From the NCBI GenBank assembly GCA_965208965.1, contig OZ242384.1, forward strand, positions 2,170,001 to 2,234,000: a stretch of 64,000 nt of DNA. The letters run 5' to 3'. Origin of the DNA: Bin5 sp965208965 (lineage in GTDB: Bacteria; Chloroflexota; Anaerolineae; Caldilineales; Caldilineaceae). The notes beneath the pieces were generated by a model. It was not told where the DNA came from. It saw nothing but the letters and a program-made list of their open reading frames with translations, and did no database searches. Every line of letters starts with the position of its first letter. Positions within the stretch are counted from its first letter, which is position 1. The translations under genes and the position numbers were made by a program. Positions 45,818 through 55,309 of the stretch are shown in pieces.

Positions 45818-48718
45818 CTACCTCCTCCTCCTGCGCCTGCCTCTGCCGGAACCCTTCCCCCTGCTCTCCCGCTCGGCCAGCATCTTCACCGCCTGCTCCA
45901 GGGAAATGCTCTGGGGATCCGTCTCCTTCGGAATATTGGCGTTCGTACTATTGTGGTTGACGTAGGGACCGTAGCGCCCGTCCAGCACGCGTACCGGCTC
46001 ACCGTCTTTGGGATGCGTGCCCAGCTCCTTCAGTACCGTGCGCGCCGAACTCCCCCCTCTCCGAGTCGGCGCCTCCTTTATCAACGCCAGCGCACGCGGG
46101 AGTTCCACTTCCAGCACATTGTCCGGCGCCTTCAGGCTCACAAACTTCCGGTTGTGCACCACGTACGGCCCGTAACGCCCAACGCCGGCACGCACCTCTT
46201 CACCGTCTTCAGGATGCGTCCCCAGCACACGCGGCAGGCTCAAAAGTTGCAGCGCCGTCTCCAGGTCCATCTCCTCCATCGTCATGCCCTCAAGCAGGCT
46301 GGCCCGCTTCGGCTTCCCATTGGACTCGCTCTGCCGTTTCTCCGCAGACGCGTCCGCCGCCTTGGGCTTGCCTTTGCCCGCGACAACCAGGGGCTTGAGC
46401 GTTTCAACCGCCTTGGCGCTGAGCCGGGGAACCCGCTCCAAGTCCGCCGCCGTTGCATAAGGACGTCCTGCCATGATCCCCTTGGCCAATCCGGGACCGA
46501 TCCCCGGCAGGGTGGCCAGATCCTTGGCCGTAGCCGTGTTGATATCGACCGGACCAGCCGGGGTAGTCGGCCTCTCCTCTCTCGCCCCGTCCTCGCCCAG
46601 TTGCACATACGCGCCGAAACGCCCATCCTTCACCAAAACCGGCTGGCCGCTCTCCGGGTCCTTCCCCAAATTTATCGGCCCCTCCTGCTTGGCATTCACC
46701 AGCGCCTCTGCCGCGGCCGCATCCAAATCTCCCGGCGCCAGATCATCCGGCAGGCTCACCGTCTGCCTGTCGCCGTTCACCTCCCGCGCCAAGAACGGTC
46801 CAAACTGACCAATCCGCACTTCCACCGGCAGATCGGGAAAGTCGACCCGGCCCGCATGGCGGGGATCGATGGCGTTCTCCTTTTCCCTGACCTGGCTCTC
46901 CAACCCCTGCTCACTCAGATAGAACTGGTTCAGATATTCGAGCCAGTCGACCTCGCCCTCGGCAATGTCATCCAGCGTCTGCTCCATCTCCGCCGTAAAC
47001 TTCAGGTCCACCAGCTCCTGGAAGTTGCTCTCCAGCAGCTGCACGACCGCAAACGCAACGAACGTGGGCACCAGCTCCTGCCGCTGTTTGAATACGTAGC
47101 CCCGGTTCTGAATCGTGTCGATGATAGTGGCGTACGTGCTTGGGCGGCCGATCCCTTCCGTCTCCAGGGCTCGAACCAGTGTTGCCTCCGTGTAACGGGC
47201 CGGCGGCTTCGTGGCGTGCCCCACCGCTTCCAGTTCCCGACAGTCCACCCCCTCATCCTTGGCCAGCGCCGGCAACGGCGATTCCTGGTTCTCAATCGCG
47301 GCATCGGGATCATCGGAGCCTTCTACATAGGCACGGAAGTATCCCGGGAAGAGGATCTCCCGCCCCGATGCGCGGAATAGCGCCTCATCCGCCGCGTCTC
47401 TTTCCAACTGGCCAGTGGCGCGGATCATCACCGTCGTTGTGCGCAGTCGGGCCTTCGCCATCTGCGTCGCCACCGTCCGCTTCCAGATCATATCGTAAAG
47501 CGTTGCCTCATCGCCCGAGAGCGGCAGCGTTTCCAGCGGACGCATCGCGTTGCCCGCCGGCCGGATCGCCTCATGCGCCTCCTGCGCGCCCTTTGACTTC
47601 GTCCTGTATCGCCGCGGCTTCTCAGTCAGATACCGTTCGCCGTATCGCTCCTGCACACGCCGCCGCGCCGCGTTCACGGCCTCGTCGCTCAGATGCACCG
47701 AATCGGTGCGCATATACGTGATGTATCCGTTTTCGTATAGCGACTGCGCCACCCGCATCGTTCGCCGCGCCCCCCACCCCTTCTTGCGGTTGGCCTCCTG
47801 CTGCAGCGTGCTCGTCGTGAAGGGCGGCGCCGGCGAACGCGACTGTTCCGAGCTCTTGGTCGAATCTACAACCCAACTGCCGTTTTGCAGGCGCTGCCGC
47901 AAAGCCCTCGCCTGCTCCTCGTCGAGCAGCAGAACGTCCCCGCTGCCTTCGCTTGGGTGGGTCTTAACCCGCTTTCCTGCCGCGATCTTTCCCGTCGATT
48001 CATCGAAGTCCCGTCCAGTGGCTACCCGGGTCCCGTTCACCGAAACCAGCGTGGCCTCAAAACGGTGCGCCGCACTGTCCGGGCGCTTATTGAGCTGCGC
48101 CTTCAAGTCCCAATAGGAGCCGCTCATGAACGCCCGCCGCTCCCGCTCCCGCAGCACCAGCAGCCGCACCGCCGTACTCTGCACACGGCCGGCAGACAGC
48201 TTCGGCGCGATCTTTTTCCACAACAACGGCGAGACCGTATAACCCACCAGGCGGTCGAGAATACGCCGCGTCTCCTGCGCCCGCACCAGATCGTTGTCGA
48301 TCGAACGCGTCGATTTCAGAGCCTGCTCGATCGCCTCTCTCGTAATTTCGTGAAATATCATCCGCCTGACCGGAACCTTCGGCTTCAGCACCTCATAGAG
48401 ATGCCAGCCGATACTCTCCCCTTCCCGGTCCTCGTCCGTGGCGAGCAAGACCTCGTCCGCCCCTTTCAAAGCCGACCTCAATTCGGAAACGACCTTCTTC
48501 TTGTCCGACGGAACGACATACAGCGGCTCAAACTCATCCTGTACCTTGACACCGAGCCGCGCCCAGGGCTCACCCTTCACCTTCGCGGGAACCTCGGCAG
48601 CGGAGGCCGGCAGATCGCGCACATGCCCCATGCTGGCCTTGACTTCATATCCCCTAGGCAAAAAACTGCGAATCGTTCTGGCTTTGGTCGGCGACTCTAC
48701 AATGACTAATTTCGACAT
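45818..48718 (-). CDS. topA: DNA topoisomerase I with embedded helix-hairpin-helix domain
   Basis: 966 residues; relaxes negative supercoils. Toprim domain at the N-terminus (MSKLVIVESPTKA, LATDEDREGESIGWHL), then the topoisomerase core with the active Tyr in GYITYMRTDSVHLSDEA. After about residue 600 come four TopA C-terminal repeats of the GRFGAYV/GRYGPYV type. No tetracysteine zinc finger is present. Between repeats two and three lies a helix-hairpin-helix domain at about 724-777 (VDINTATAKDLATLPGIGPGLAKGI), like that of ComEA, which is unusual for TopA. The tail is Arg-rich. ATG 48718 has AAGAAGAAG upstream. Confidence 0.95.
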   Translation of the reverse strand: MSKLVIVESPTKARTIRSFLPRGYEVKASMGHVRDLPASAAEVPAKVKGEPWARLGVKVQDEFEPLYVVPSDKKKVVSELRSALKGADEVLLATDEDREGESIGWHLYEVLKPKVPVRRMIFHEITREAIEQALKSTRSIDNDLVRAQETRRILDRLVGYTVSPLLWKKIAPKLSAGRVQSTAVRLLVLRERERRAFMSGSYWDLKAQLNKRPDSAAHRFEATLVSVNGTRVATGRDFDESTGKIAAGKRVKTHPSEGSGDVLLLDEEQARALRQRLQNGSWVVDSTKSSEQSRSPAPPFTTSTLQQEANRKKGWGARRTMRVAQSLYENGYITYMRTDSVHLSDEAVNAARRRVQERYGERYLTEKPRRYRTKSKGAQEAHEAIRPAGNAMRPLETLPLSGDEATLYDMIWKRTVATQMAKARLRTTTVMIRATGQLERDAADEALFRASGREILFPGYFRAYVEGSDDPDAAIENQESPLPALAKDEGVDCRELEAVGHATKPPARYTEATLVRALETEGIGRPSTYATIIDTIQNRGYVFKQRQELVPTFVAFAVVQLLESNFQELVDLKFTAEMEQTLDDIAEGEVDWLEYLNQFYLSEQGLESQVREKENAIDPRHAGRVDFPDLPVEVRIGQFGPFLAREVNGDRQTVSLPDDLAPGDLDAAAAEALVNAKQEGPINLGKDPESGQPVLVKDGRFGAYVQLGEDGAREERPTTPAGPVDINTATAKDLATLPGIGPGLAKGIMAGRPYATAADLERVPRLSAKAVETLKPLVVAGKGKPKAADASAEKRQSESNGKPKRASLLEGMTMEEMDLETALQLLSLPRVLGTHPEDGEEVRAGVGRYGPYVVHNRKFVSLKAPDNVLEVELPRALALIKEAPTRRGGSSARTVLKELGTHPKDGEPVRVLDGRYGPYVNHNSTNANIPKETDPQSISLEQAVKMLAERESRGKGSGRGRRRRRR

Positions 48719-49295
48719 TCTTCTTCTTATGGCTGTTGGTTTATGTACATTGCCTGAACGCAAAGATATTCTACCGATCAGGGTCCTACCTGCATTTCAG
48801 CCGAGATAGAATACACAAGAACATAAACGCGGGCAAGTGAAATGTTGAGGAAACAGCGCGCTTCCCATTCGCTCCCGGCAACTCGTACAAAAGCCGTACA
48901 CTTCTCGTCATGCGCTCGTAAGTGCGCCACGGTGTTCGCCACTCGGAATGACCAATGACAGGCCGTTCTCTCTTCTTTCTCCTCCCCACTCTCTCCTCGC
49001 CTCTGTGCGGTCGGGCCTTCGGCCCACCCTTGTGCAGGGGCTGCGCCACCTCCTCCCCAACGCCCTCTTCTCGCGAGCCACCGATCTTACGGTTCCCCAG
49101 CAGCCTTTCTGTCCAACAGTGTCCCCTCCCCACCCGCCAACCCAATCCACTGACCAACTCAGAACTGACCAACTCAGAACTGACCAAGATCGGTTCTCAG
49201 GCCGATCTCGCTATCCGTTGACAGCCGCGGCCCTTCGACATATACTGAACACACTTCCTTACCCCTCACCTTCAATGCAACGGGGAGACAGAACC
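48719..49295. other. Divergent intergenic region between topA and the ASPIC gene
   Basis: About 575 bp. Contains a 15-nt tandem repeat at 49151-49187 and a short GGGCC-TTC-GGCCC hairpin near 49013. A promoter pair is not clear. No gene supported. Confidence 0.45.
49151..49187. repeat. 15-nt tandem repeat, 2.5 copies
   Basis: The unit TGACCAACTCAGAAC occurs at 49151-49165 and 49166-49180, with a partial third copy to 49187. It lies in the leader of the ASPIC lipoprotein gene. Confidence 0.8.
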
Positions 49296-51077
49296 GTGAA
49301 TGCAAATCGGAATGGGCAATCGGTTTCTCCGATGCTCTCGCTTAGCCGGTCTCACCTTGCCGGACGTTATCGGACAGCCGTTAGAATCAAGACAGGCTCC
49401 ACGATGATGCCCGCCGCTGTTCTCTTCGCCCTGTTCTGTCTCGTATTCAGCGGCTGTGCACCGAACTACGATCTTCTCAACCTGACCGTGCCCGCTTCGG
49501 TCCAGGTCGAGCAGTTCAACCCTGAAGCGGGTCCCTGTGACGACCAGTTCATCACCCACGACCTCCCCCACATCACCACGACCGCCGACGGCATCATCCG
49601 TATGTACGAGGCCAACGGCGCCGGTGTCGCCATCAACGATCTCGACAATGACGGCGACCTCGACCTCGTCCTCGGCAACTACGACAACCCCAACTCCATC
49701 TTCTGGAACGAAGGAGACCTGAACTTCCGCCAGGAGCAGATGCCGGTCGGACGCACCCGCGCCGTAACCGCAGTAGATGTGGATGGGGATGGTTGGACCG
49801 ACCTCGCGCTGACACGCGTCGGCGGCGCAATCAATTTCTGGCGCAATCGCGGCGACGACCTGGCCGCCGGCGAGCCCGGTCGCTTCGTACAGGAGTTCGT
49901 CAACGGACTTGCCAAGCCCGCCTACGCCATGGACTGGGCCGATTTGGACGCCGACGGCGACCTCGACGCCGTAACCGCCTCCTACGACATCGGGCTGCTG
50001 ACCGAGTTGGGCAACGAATACCTGCTCAGAGATGAGGCCGGCGTCTATATCCACTGGAACGAACCCGGCCGCTTCCGCGCCCAGCGCCTCGCCGAAGAGG
50101 CCCAGGCCCTCGCCATTGCCCTCTGGGACGAGGACGGCGACGGCCGCCTCGACCTTCTCGTCGGCAACGACTTCGCCCTGCCCGATCAGTTCTGGCGCAA
50201 CAACGCCGACGGCTGGCAGCTGGCGTCAATCTTCCCTGAGACGACTCACAGCACCATGAGCTTCGACCTGGCCGACGTCGATAACTCCGGCCGCACCGCG
50301 CTATTTGCCAGCGACATGAAGCCGCCCGACATGAACCCCGAAACGATGCGGGCATGGGCGCCGCTGATGGAGGCGGAACACCCTCCCCTGCCGGCCGGCG
50401 ATCCCCAGCGCATGGAAAATATGCTCCTCGTGGCCGACCAAGGAGGTGGATTCCAGAATCTAGGACGTGACCGTCAGCTCGACGCCACCGGTTGGAGTTG
50501 GGCCAGTCTCTTCGGCGACCTCGACCAGGATGGGCGACTCGATCTCTACATCGTCAACGGCTTTGCCGAGTCCACGACCTTCGCCCACATGGAAGATCAC
50601 GAACTGGTCGAGCGAAATCAGGCCCTGCGCAACACCGGCGGCCGCTTCAAGCGTATGCCGGACTGGGGCCTGGGCAGCGAACGCGGCGGACGCGGCGCAG
50701 CCCAGGGTGACCTCGACGGTGACGGCGATCTCGATATCGTCGTCAACAATCTGCGCGGCAACGCCCAACTCTTCGAAAACCGCCTCTGCGGCGGCGCCTC
50801 TTTGCAGGTCGAGCTGCGCCAGCCCGGCAGCGCCAACCCCGCTGCCATCGGCGCAACAGCCATTCTCGAAACGCCCGACGGCCGCCTGCGTCGCGACGTG
50901 CGCATAACACGCGGCTACCTCTCCAGCGATCCGGGCCAGCTCCACTTCGGCTTTCCCGCTGTAACCCAGCCCCGCCTCCTCCTGGTCCGCTGGCCTGATG
51001 GCAAGTGGTCAACCGTATCCAGCCCGGCCCCGGGGCAGCGACTGACCGTTTCCAGAACGGACCTCGGGCAGGAATAG
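49296..51077 (+). CDS. Lipoprotein with FG-GAP/VCBS repeats and ASPIC/UnbV domain (CRTAC1-like)
   Basis: Exported repeat protein. A hydrophobic stretch (AVLFALFCLVFSGC) ends in a lipobox-like FSGC. At least six DxDxDGxxD calcium-type loops follow (NDLDNDGDLD, VDVDGDGWTD, ADLDADGDLD, DEDGDGRLD, GDLDQDGRLD, GDLDGDGDLD), which are FG-GAP/VCBS blades of a beta-propeller. The end (ANPAAIGATAILETPDGRLRRDVRITRGYLSSD) is the ASPIC/UnbV domain. Likely a surface calcium-binding adhesion or polysaccharide-related protein. GGGGAG precedes the GTG at 49296; an ATG at 49404 would give a normal-length signal, so the start is open. Lone plus-strand gene. Confidence 0.8.
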   Translation: MNANRNGQSVSPMLSLSRSHLAGRYRTAVRIKTGSTMMPAAVLFALFCLVFSGCAPNYDLLNLTVPASVQVEQFNPEAGPCDDQFITHDLPHITTTADGIIRMYEANGAGVAINDLDNDGDLDLVLGNYDNPNSIFWNEGDLNFRQEQMPVGRTRAVTAVDVDGDGWTDLALTRVGGAINFWRNRGDDLAAGEPGRFVQEFVNGLAKPAYAMDWADLDADGDLDAVTASYDIGLLTELGNEYLLRDEAGVYIHWNEPGRFRAQRLAEEAQALAIALWDEDGDGRLDLLVGNDFALPDQFWRNNADGWQLASIFPETTHSTMSFDLADVDNSGRTALFASDMKPPDMNPETMRAWAPLMEAEHPPLPAGDPQRMENMLLVADQGGGFQNLGRDRQLDATGWSWASLFGDLDQDGRLDLYIVNGFAESTTFAHMEDHELVERNQALRNTGGRFKRMPDWGLGSERGGRGAAQGDLDGDGDLDIVVNNLRGNAQLFENRLCGGASLQVELRQPGSANPAAIGATAILETPDGRLRRDVRITRGYLSSDPGQLHFGFPAVTQPRLLLVRWPDGKWSTVSSPAPGQRLTVSRTDLGQE

Positions 51078-51140
51078 AACGTTGCCTGGCGCAGCACTAT
51101 CCGGCGAGACCAACGACCGATCGAAAGAGGACAAACGACA

Positions 51141-51620
51141 ATGCCCGCATCCAGCGCCCGTGAAGATGCCATCAATAAGATCCGCCGCCTGCCCCTGCAG
51201 GTCGAAGAGCTGGTTTCCGGGCTCTCGCCGCAGGAACTGACCGCAAAACCACTGGCCGGTGAATGGACCGTGGCCCAGAACGTCCATCACATCGCCGATT
51301 CCCACATAAACAGCTATGTCCGCTGCAAACTGATGGCAACCGAAGACAACCCAACCCTCAAACCCTACGACGAGGGCGCATGGGCCCTGCTCTCCGACGG
51401 CAGCAGTGCCGACCTGTCCGATTCCTTGACCCTGTTGAAGGCACTTCACGCCCGTTGGGTCCAGTTTTGGGAAAACCTGCCCGACGACGCCTGGCAGCGC
51501 ACGGGCATGCACCCGGAAAGCGGCCCCGTCACCCTGGCCAGACAGCTCGAACTCTACGTCGAGCACGGGGAAGCCCACCTGGATCAGATTCGCAGTACGC
51601 TGGCCGCAAGCAAGAGGTAG
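51141..51620 (+). CDS. DinB-family protein
   Basis: 159 residues, four-helix bundle DinB/YfiT type. The His triad is visible: WTVAQNVHHIADSH near residue 48 and YVEHGEAHLDQIR near 140. Many members are metal-dependent thiol transferases or unknown enzymes. It follows the ASPIC gene by 63 bp on the same strand and may be co-expressed. ATG 51141 is preceded by AAAGAGG. Confidence 0.82.
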   Translation: MPASSAREDAINKIRRLPLQVEELVSGLSPQELTAKPLAGEWTVAQNVHHIADSHINSYVRCKLMATEDNPTLKPYDEGAWALLSDGSSADLSDSLTLLKALHARWVQFWENLPDDAWQRTGMHPESGPVTLARQLELYVEHGEAHLDQIRSTLAASKR

Positions 51621-51931
51621 CCGGCCGCAGACAAGCCGAAGAGCGGCCGCAGTCACTCGAAGCCGAACAGGCCCGGCTGCGCCGCCGGTTGTCTTGACTG
51701 GGACTTGACCAGACCAGTTTCCCCACCGGCGAGGAAGACGCTCGAAAAGGGCCTGGATCGCCTTGACAGGAAATAAACGAGTTTGAAACGCGCTCTCGAT
51801 TCCTGTACAATAGATCGGCCGCGCGCTCCCGTGGAATTTCGGCAGTTTACGCAACCTCACTGCGTTCCTTTCGAGCAGGGGCGCTTGCGACCATTCATTC
51901 GCAGTTTCAGATGTATACAGGGAGGAAACGA
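51621..51931. other. Leader region of the sugar ABC operon
   Basis: About 310 bp without a gene. Contains the promoter candidate at 51783-51811. Confidence 0.5.
51783..51811 (+). promoter_or_regulatory. Strong sigma-70 type promoter for the sugar ABC importer
   Basis: TTGAAA (51783-51788) and TACAAT (51806-51811) are separated by exactly 17 nt, one mismatch from consensus in each box. It lies about 120 nt before the ATG at 51932. Confidence 0.55.
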
Positions 51932-53278
51932 ATGCAGAACCGACAATGGCAGAACCGCTTAAGTTTCAAAGCGCTGATTGTCCTGGCGCTGGCCGTCCTG
52001 CTTCTCTCTGCCTGCGCCCCCATCGCACCGGCAGCTGATAGCGGCATGGAGATGGCCGACGAAGGCCCGGTAACCATTACCTGGGCCATGTGGGGCAGCC
52101 CCGCAGAGGTCGCGACCCACCAGTCAGTGGCCGATGCCTTTATGGAAGAACAGGACGACATCGTCATTGAGATCCTGGCCGAGCCCTGGGGCGACTACTT
52201 CACCAAGATCAAGACCCTGTGGGCCAGTGGTGACTCGTCGGTCGTTCCCGATGTCCTCTTCCTCTCGCCCATCGTGAACTATGCCTCCGAGGGCGTGCTG
52301 GAAAACCTCGACCCCTGGATCGAGGCCAGCGGCTACAACGTCGACGACTACTGGCCGTCTCTGCTGCAGTACGCCATGTACGATGGCAGCGTATACGGCT
52401 TCCCGCGCGACATCGGCCTTGAGGTCCTCTACTACAACAAGGACATTTTTGACGAGGTCGGCGTCCCCTACCCCGACGATACCTGGACCTGGGACGACCT
52501 TACAGCTGCAGCCGAGCAGTTGACCGTCGTCGAGGACAGCGGCCGCGTTTCCCGCTATGCGCTCGGCATGGAGGGCGGCAAGTGGATGATCTGGGTAATG
52601 CAGAAAGGCGGCATGGCCCTGGATGACATGCGCAACCCCTCCAGCTGCACCCTGAACGAGCCTGGTGTGGTCGAGGCCGTCCAGTTCTTCAAGGGCATGA
52701 TCGACAACAATTACTTCATGCCTCCGGCCAATATGAGCCAGGCCGGTGGTGACGCCGCTGTCTTCCAGAGCGGCCAGGTGGCGATGATTATTCAGAACGC
52801 CAGCCGCGTCTCTGCCTTCAACGCCGCCGGTATGAACTACGATGTCTCAGTCATTCCGATTCCCGCTGACGGCCATCGCGCTTCCGCCGCCGGCGGCGCA
52901 GCCTGGGTCATGAGCGCCCTCAGTGACAACAAGGAAGAGGCCTGGACTTTCCTGAGCTGGCTCCAGAGCACCAACGGCGGCCAGCGCATCTACACCGCCT
53001 CCGGTGAGATCCTGCCGGCGCTCCAGTCCACCGCCAAGTCCGACGCCTTCCTCAACAGTGGGCAGCCGCCCGCCAACCGCCAGGCTTTCATCACCGAAGG
53101 TGAGAACGCCCGCATGGGTCGCATCGGCTACTTTGTCGAATGGAGCCAGATAGGCGGATCATTCATCAACCCGGGTCGCGATCAGATCCTGATCGGTGAA
53201 GTCGGTGTCGCAGATGGACTGAATTCCATTTGCGAGCAAGTGGACGCCTTCCTTGAAGAGAACGGATTCCCGAAATAG
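51932..53278 (+). CDS. Sugar ABC transporter substrate-binding lipoprotein
   Basis: 448 residues. The signal peptide ends in LLLSAC (lipobox), so the mature protein is attached to the membrane. The body fits family 1 extracellular solute-binding proteins: TWAMWGSPAEVATHQSVADAFMEEQDDI near the start, VPDVLFLSPIVNYASEGVLENLD and DVSVIPIPADGHRASAAGGAAWVM later. It should bind an oligosaccharide or glycerol-phosphate type ligand and pass it to the two permeases downstream. GGGAGG lies 7 nt before ATG 51932, preferred over ATG 51911. A 16-bp hairpin follows the stop. Confidence 0.92.
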   Translation: MQNRQWQNRLSFKALIVLALAVLLLSACAPIAPAADSGMEMADEGPVTITWAMWGSPAEVATHQSVADAFMEEQDDIVIEILAEPWGDYFTKIKTLWASGDSSVVPDVLFLSPIVNYASEGVLENLDPWIEASGYNVDDYWPSLLQYAMYDGSVYGFPRDIGLEVLYYNKDIFDEVGVPYPDDTWTWDDLTAAAEQLTVVEDSGRVSRYALGMEGGKWMIWVMQKGGMALDDMRNPSSCTLNEPGVVEAVQFFKGMIDNNYFMPPANMSQAGGDAAVFQSGQVAMIIQNASRVSAFNAAGMNYDVSVIPIPADGHRASAAGGAAWVMSALSDNKEEAWTFLSWLQSTNGGQRIYTASGEILPALQSTAKSDAFLNSGQPPANRQAFITEGENARMGRIGYFVEWSQIGGSFINPGRDQILIGEVGVADGLNSICEQVDAFLEENGFPK

Positions 53279-53291
53279 GCTCAATTGACTA

Positions 53292-53329
53292 GCGGCCGGT
53301 AGCCGGTTACCAGACCGGCTACCGGCCGC
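53292..53329. repeat. Perfect 16-bp hairpin between SBP and permease genes
   Basis: GCGGCCGGTAGCCGGT (53292-53307) pairs fully with 53314-53329 around the 6-nt loop TACCAG. It lies 14 bp after the SBP stop and 21 bp before the permease start. No T-tract follows. Such intercistronic stems often protect the upstream message, giving more binding protein than permease; that role is inference. Confidence 0.75.
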
Positions 53330-53350
53330 CTGCCATGCGCCAATGACGCC

Positions 53351-54304
53351 ATGACCGCGTCCACATCCTCCCATAGCTCCCTGCCGCGCTGGCGGCGCTA
53401 CCAGCCGGACCAGCAGTGGGAAGCGTACCTGTTCCTGCTGCCCAGTTTCGCCGGGTTCCTTATCTTCGTGGCGATCCCTGTCGTCGCATCCCTGGCCCTC
53501 AGTCTTTTTGAGTGGTCTCTGCTCTCCCCGCCCGAATTCGTTGGCTTCAAAAACTACACCCAACTCCTCTCCAGCGACCTGGTCTTTCGCAAAGTCCTTG
53601 TCAACACCTTTTACTTCATCGTCACCATCGTCCCTCTTCAGCTCGCTTTTGGCTTGCTGCTCGCTGTCGCCCTTAACCAGGGCATGCGCGGACTTGAAAT
53701 CTACCGCCTGATCTATTTCATGCCGGTAGTGACGACGATCGTTGCCGCTGCTCTCGTCTTTCAGTGGTTCTTCAACCGCGATTTTGGCATTCTGGCTGCG
53801 GCCGTCTGGGAACTGGGCTCGAAGACCGGCCTCCCAATTCGCCCCCCGGACTGGCTCAACGATCCCGATTGGGCCAAACCTGCCGTCGTTATCCTGACCC
53901 TGTGGAAAAACACCGGTTTCACCATGGTTATCTACCTGGCTGCCCTGCAAGGCGTACCGGCTGAACTGTACGATGCCGCCAAGGTCGACGGCGCCAGCGC
54001 CTGGCAGCGCTTCCGCTCTGTAACCTTTCCCATGGTCAGTCCCACCACCTTCTTCCTGATGGTCATCCAGATGATCGGCGCCTTCCAGCTTTTCAGCGAG
54101 GCTTTCGTCATGACCCAGGGCGGTCCGGCCAATGCCACGCTCACGATCGTCTACTACATTTACCAGATGGCCTTCGAATTCCAACGCATGGGCAGAGGAG
54201 CGGCCGTCGCCTGGGTGCTCTTTATTTTCATCTTCATCTTTACCCTCGTGCAGACACGCCTGCAACGACGCTGGGTGCACTACGAAGCGGGCGGGGAATC
54301 GTGA
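53351..54304 (+). CDS. Sugar ABC transporter permease (MalF/UgpA type)
   Basis: 317 residues with six membrane helices. The N-terminal YLFLLPSFAGFLIFVAIPVVASLALS and the EAA loop (YDAAKVDGASAWQRFRSVTFPM) are typical of the MalF/UgpA group. The EAA loop contacts the ATPase, whose gene is not in this cluster, so a shared MsmK-type ATPase elsewhere is likely. It overlaps the next permease gene by 4 bp (GTGA). No strong binding site precedes ATG 53351. Confidence 0.92.
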   Translation: MTASTSSHSSLPRWRRYQPDQQWEAYLFLLPSFAGFLIFVAIPVVASLALSLFEWSLLSPPEFVGFKNYTQLLSSDLVFRKVLVNTFYFIVTIVPLQLAFGLLLAVALNQGMRGLEIYRLIYFMPVVTTIVAAALVFQWFFNRDFGILAAAVWELGSKTGLPIRPPDWLNDPDWAKPAVVILTLWKNTGFTMVIYLAALQGVPAELYDAAKVDGASAWQRFRSVTFPMVSPTTFFLMVIQMIGAFQLFSEAFVMTQGGPANATLTIVYYIYQMAFEFQRMGRGAAVAWVLFIFIFIFTLVQTRLQRRWVHYEAGGES

Positions 54305-55197
54305 CAACCACAACCACTACCCCTCCCACTACGTCTACGCCTGCCTCCATACGCCCTGGCGCCGCGCCGCGCCCGACTCTCAAAGCGGGTCACCTGGCGT
54401 TACACGTTGCCTTGATCCTGGGCAGCGTCGCCATGCTGCTGCCATTCGGCTGGATGCTGGCCACTTCATTGAAGTCGCCGCCGCAGATCTTCACCTACCC
54501 TCCCTCCCTCGTTCCCAGCCCTGTCGTCTGGCGGAACTACCTGGACACAGTGCAGGCGATGCCTTTCGGGCGCTTCTATCTCAACAGCCTCTTTGTGGCC
54601 GTGAGTGTGACGTCCCTTCAGATCCTCACCTCCTCGTTGGCCGCCTTCGCCTTCGCCCGCCTGCGCTTCCGCGGCCGCGAAGCTCTCTTCCTCGTCTACC
54701 TGGCCACGCTGATGATCCCGTTCCACGTGACCATGATCCCCAATTTCATCCTCATCCGCTTCCTGCGTTGGTTCGACACGTTCTACGCTCTTATCGTCCC
54801 CACTGCCTTTTCCGTCTTCGCCGTCTTTCTGCTCCGTCAGTATTTCCGCGGCATCCCCACCGAGTTGGATGAGGCCGCACGTATGGACGGCGCCTCCTCG
54901 TTCCGCATCTGGGGCCAAGTGATCATGCCCCTGAGCGGGCCCGTGTTGGCCGCACTCACGATCTTCGTATTCCTCGGCTCGTGGAACGACTTCCTCTGGC
55001 CGCTGGTCGTCTCCAACTCACACGCCACCCGCACCATTCCCGTCGGGCTTGCCACCTTCAGGGGTCAGTACAACACAGACTGGCACCTCCTCATGGCCGG
55101 CTCCGTCATCGCACTGCTGCCGGTGCTGTTGGTCTACGTCTTCGCTCAAAAGCGATTCGTCGAAGGCATCACGCTCTCCGGAATGGGCGGTCGCTAA
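54301..55197 (+). CDS. Sugar ABC transporter permease (MalG/UgpE type)
   Basis: 298 residues, a Thr/Pro-rich N-terminal tail and six membrane helices. The EAA loop reads ELDEAARMDGASSFRIWGQVIMPLSGP, and the end reads YVFAQKRFVEGITLSGMGGR, which is the usual MalG-type C-terminus. Starts at GTG 54301, overlapping the upstream permease stop by 4 bp, so it is translationally coupled. Confidence 0.93.
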   Translation: MTTTTTTPPTTSTPASIRPGAAPRPTLKAGHLALHVALILGSVAMLLPFGWMLATSLKSPPQIFTYPPSLVPSPVVWRNYLDTVQAMPFGRFYLNSLFVAVSVTSLQILTSSLAAFAFARLRFRGREALFLVYLATLMIPFHVTMIPNFILIRFLRWFDTFYALIVPTAFSVFAVFLLRQYFRGIPTELDEAARMDGASSFRIWGQVIMPLSGPVLAALTIFVFLGSWNDFLWPLVVSNSHATRTIPVGLATFRGQYNTDWHLLMAGSVIALLPVLLVYVFAQKRFVEGITLSGMGGR

Positions 55198-55309
55198 CGC
55201 CTGCTCGTCCACCGGCTTCTGGTAGTCCAGCTTCACGCATCTTTCCCATTCTGCAAACACATCCTCGCCGCGATTTGCCACCGAACAGATATTCCGATTC
55301 AATATACGC

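Noticed and set aside
45764..47380. A 538-codon open frame antisense to topA
   Set aside because: Arg/His/Leu-rich composition without domains; a by-product of codon bias in topA.
49151..49187. Tandem 15-nt repeat as a CRISPR array
   Set aside because: The copies are directly adjacent with no spacers, and no cas gene is present.
53159..54313. A 384-codon open frame antisense to the SBP and first permease genes
   Set aside because: Hydrophilic, low-complexity product and no start context; the sense genes are certain.
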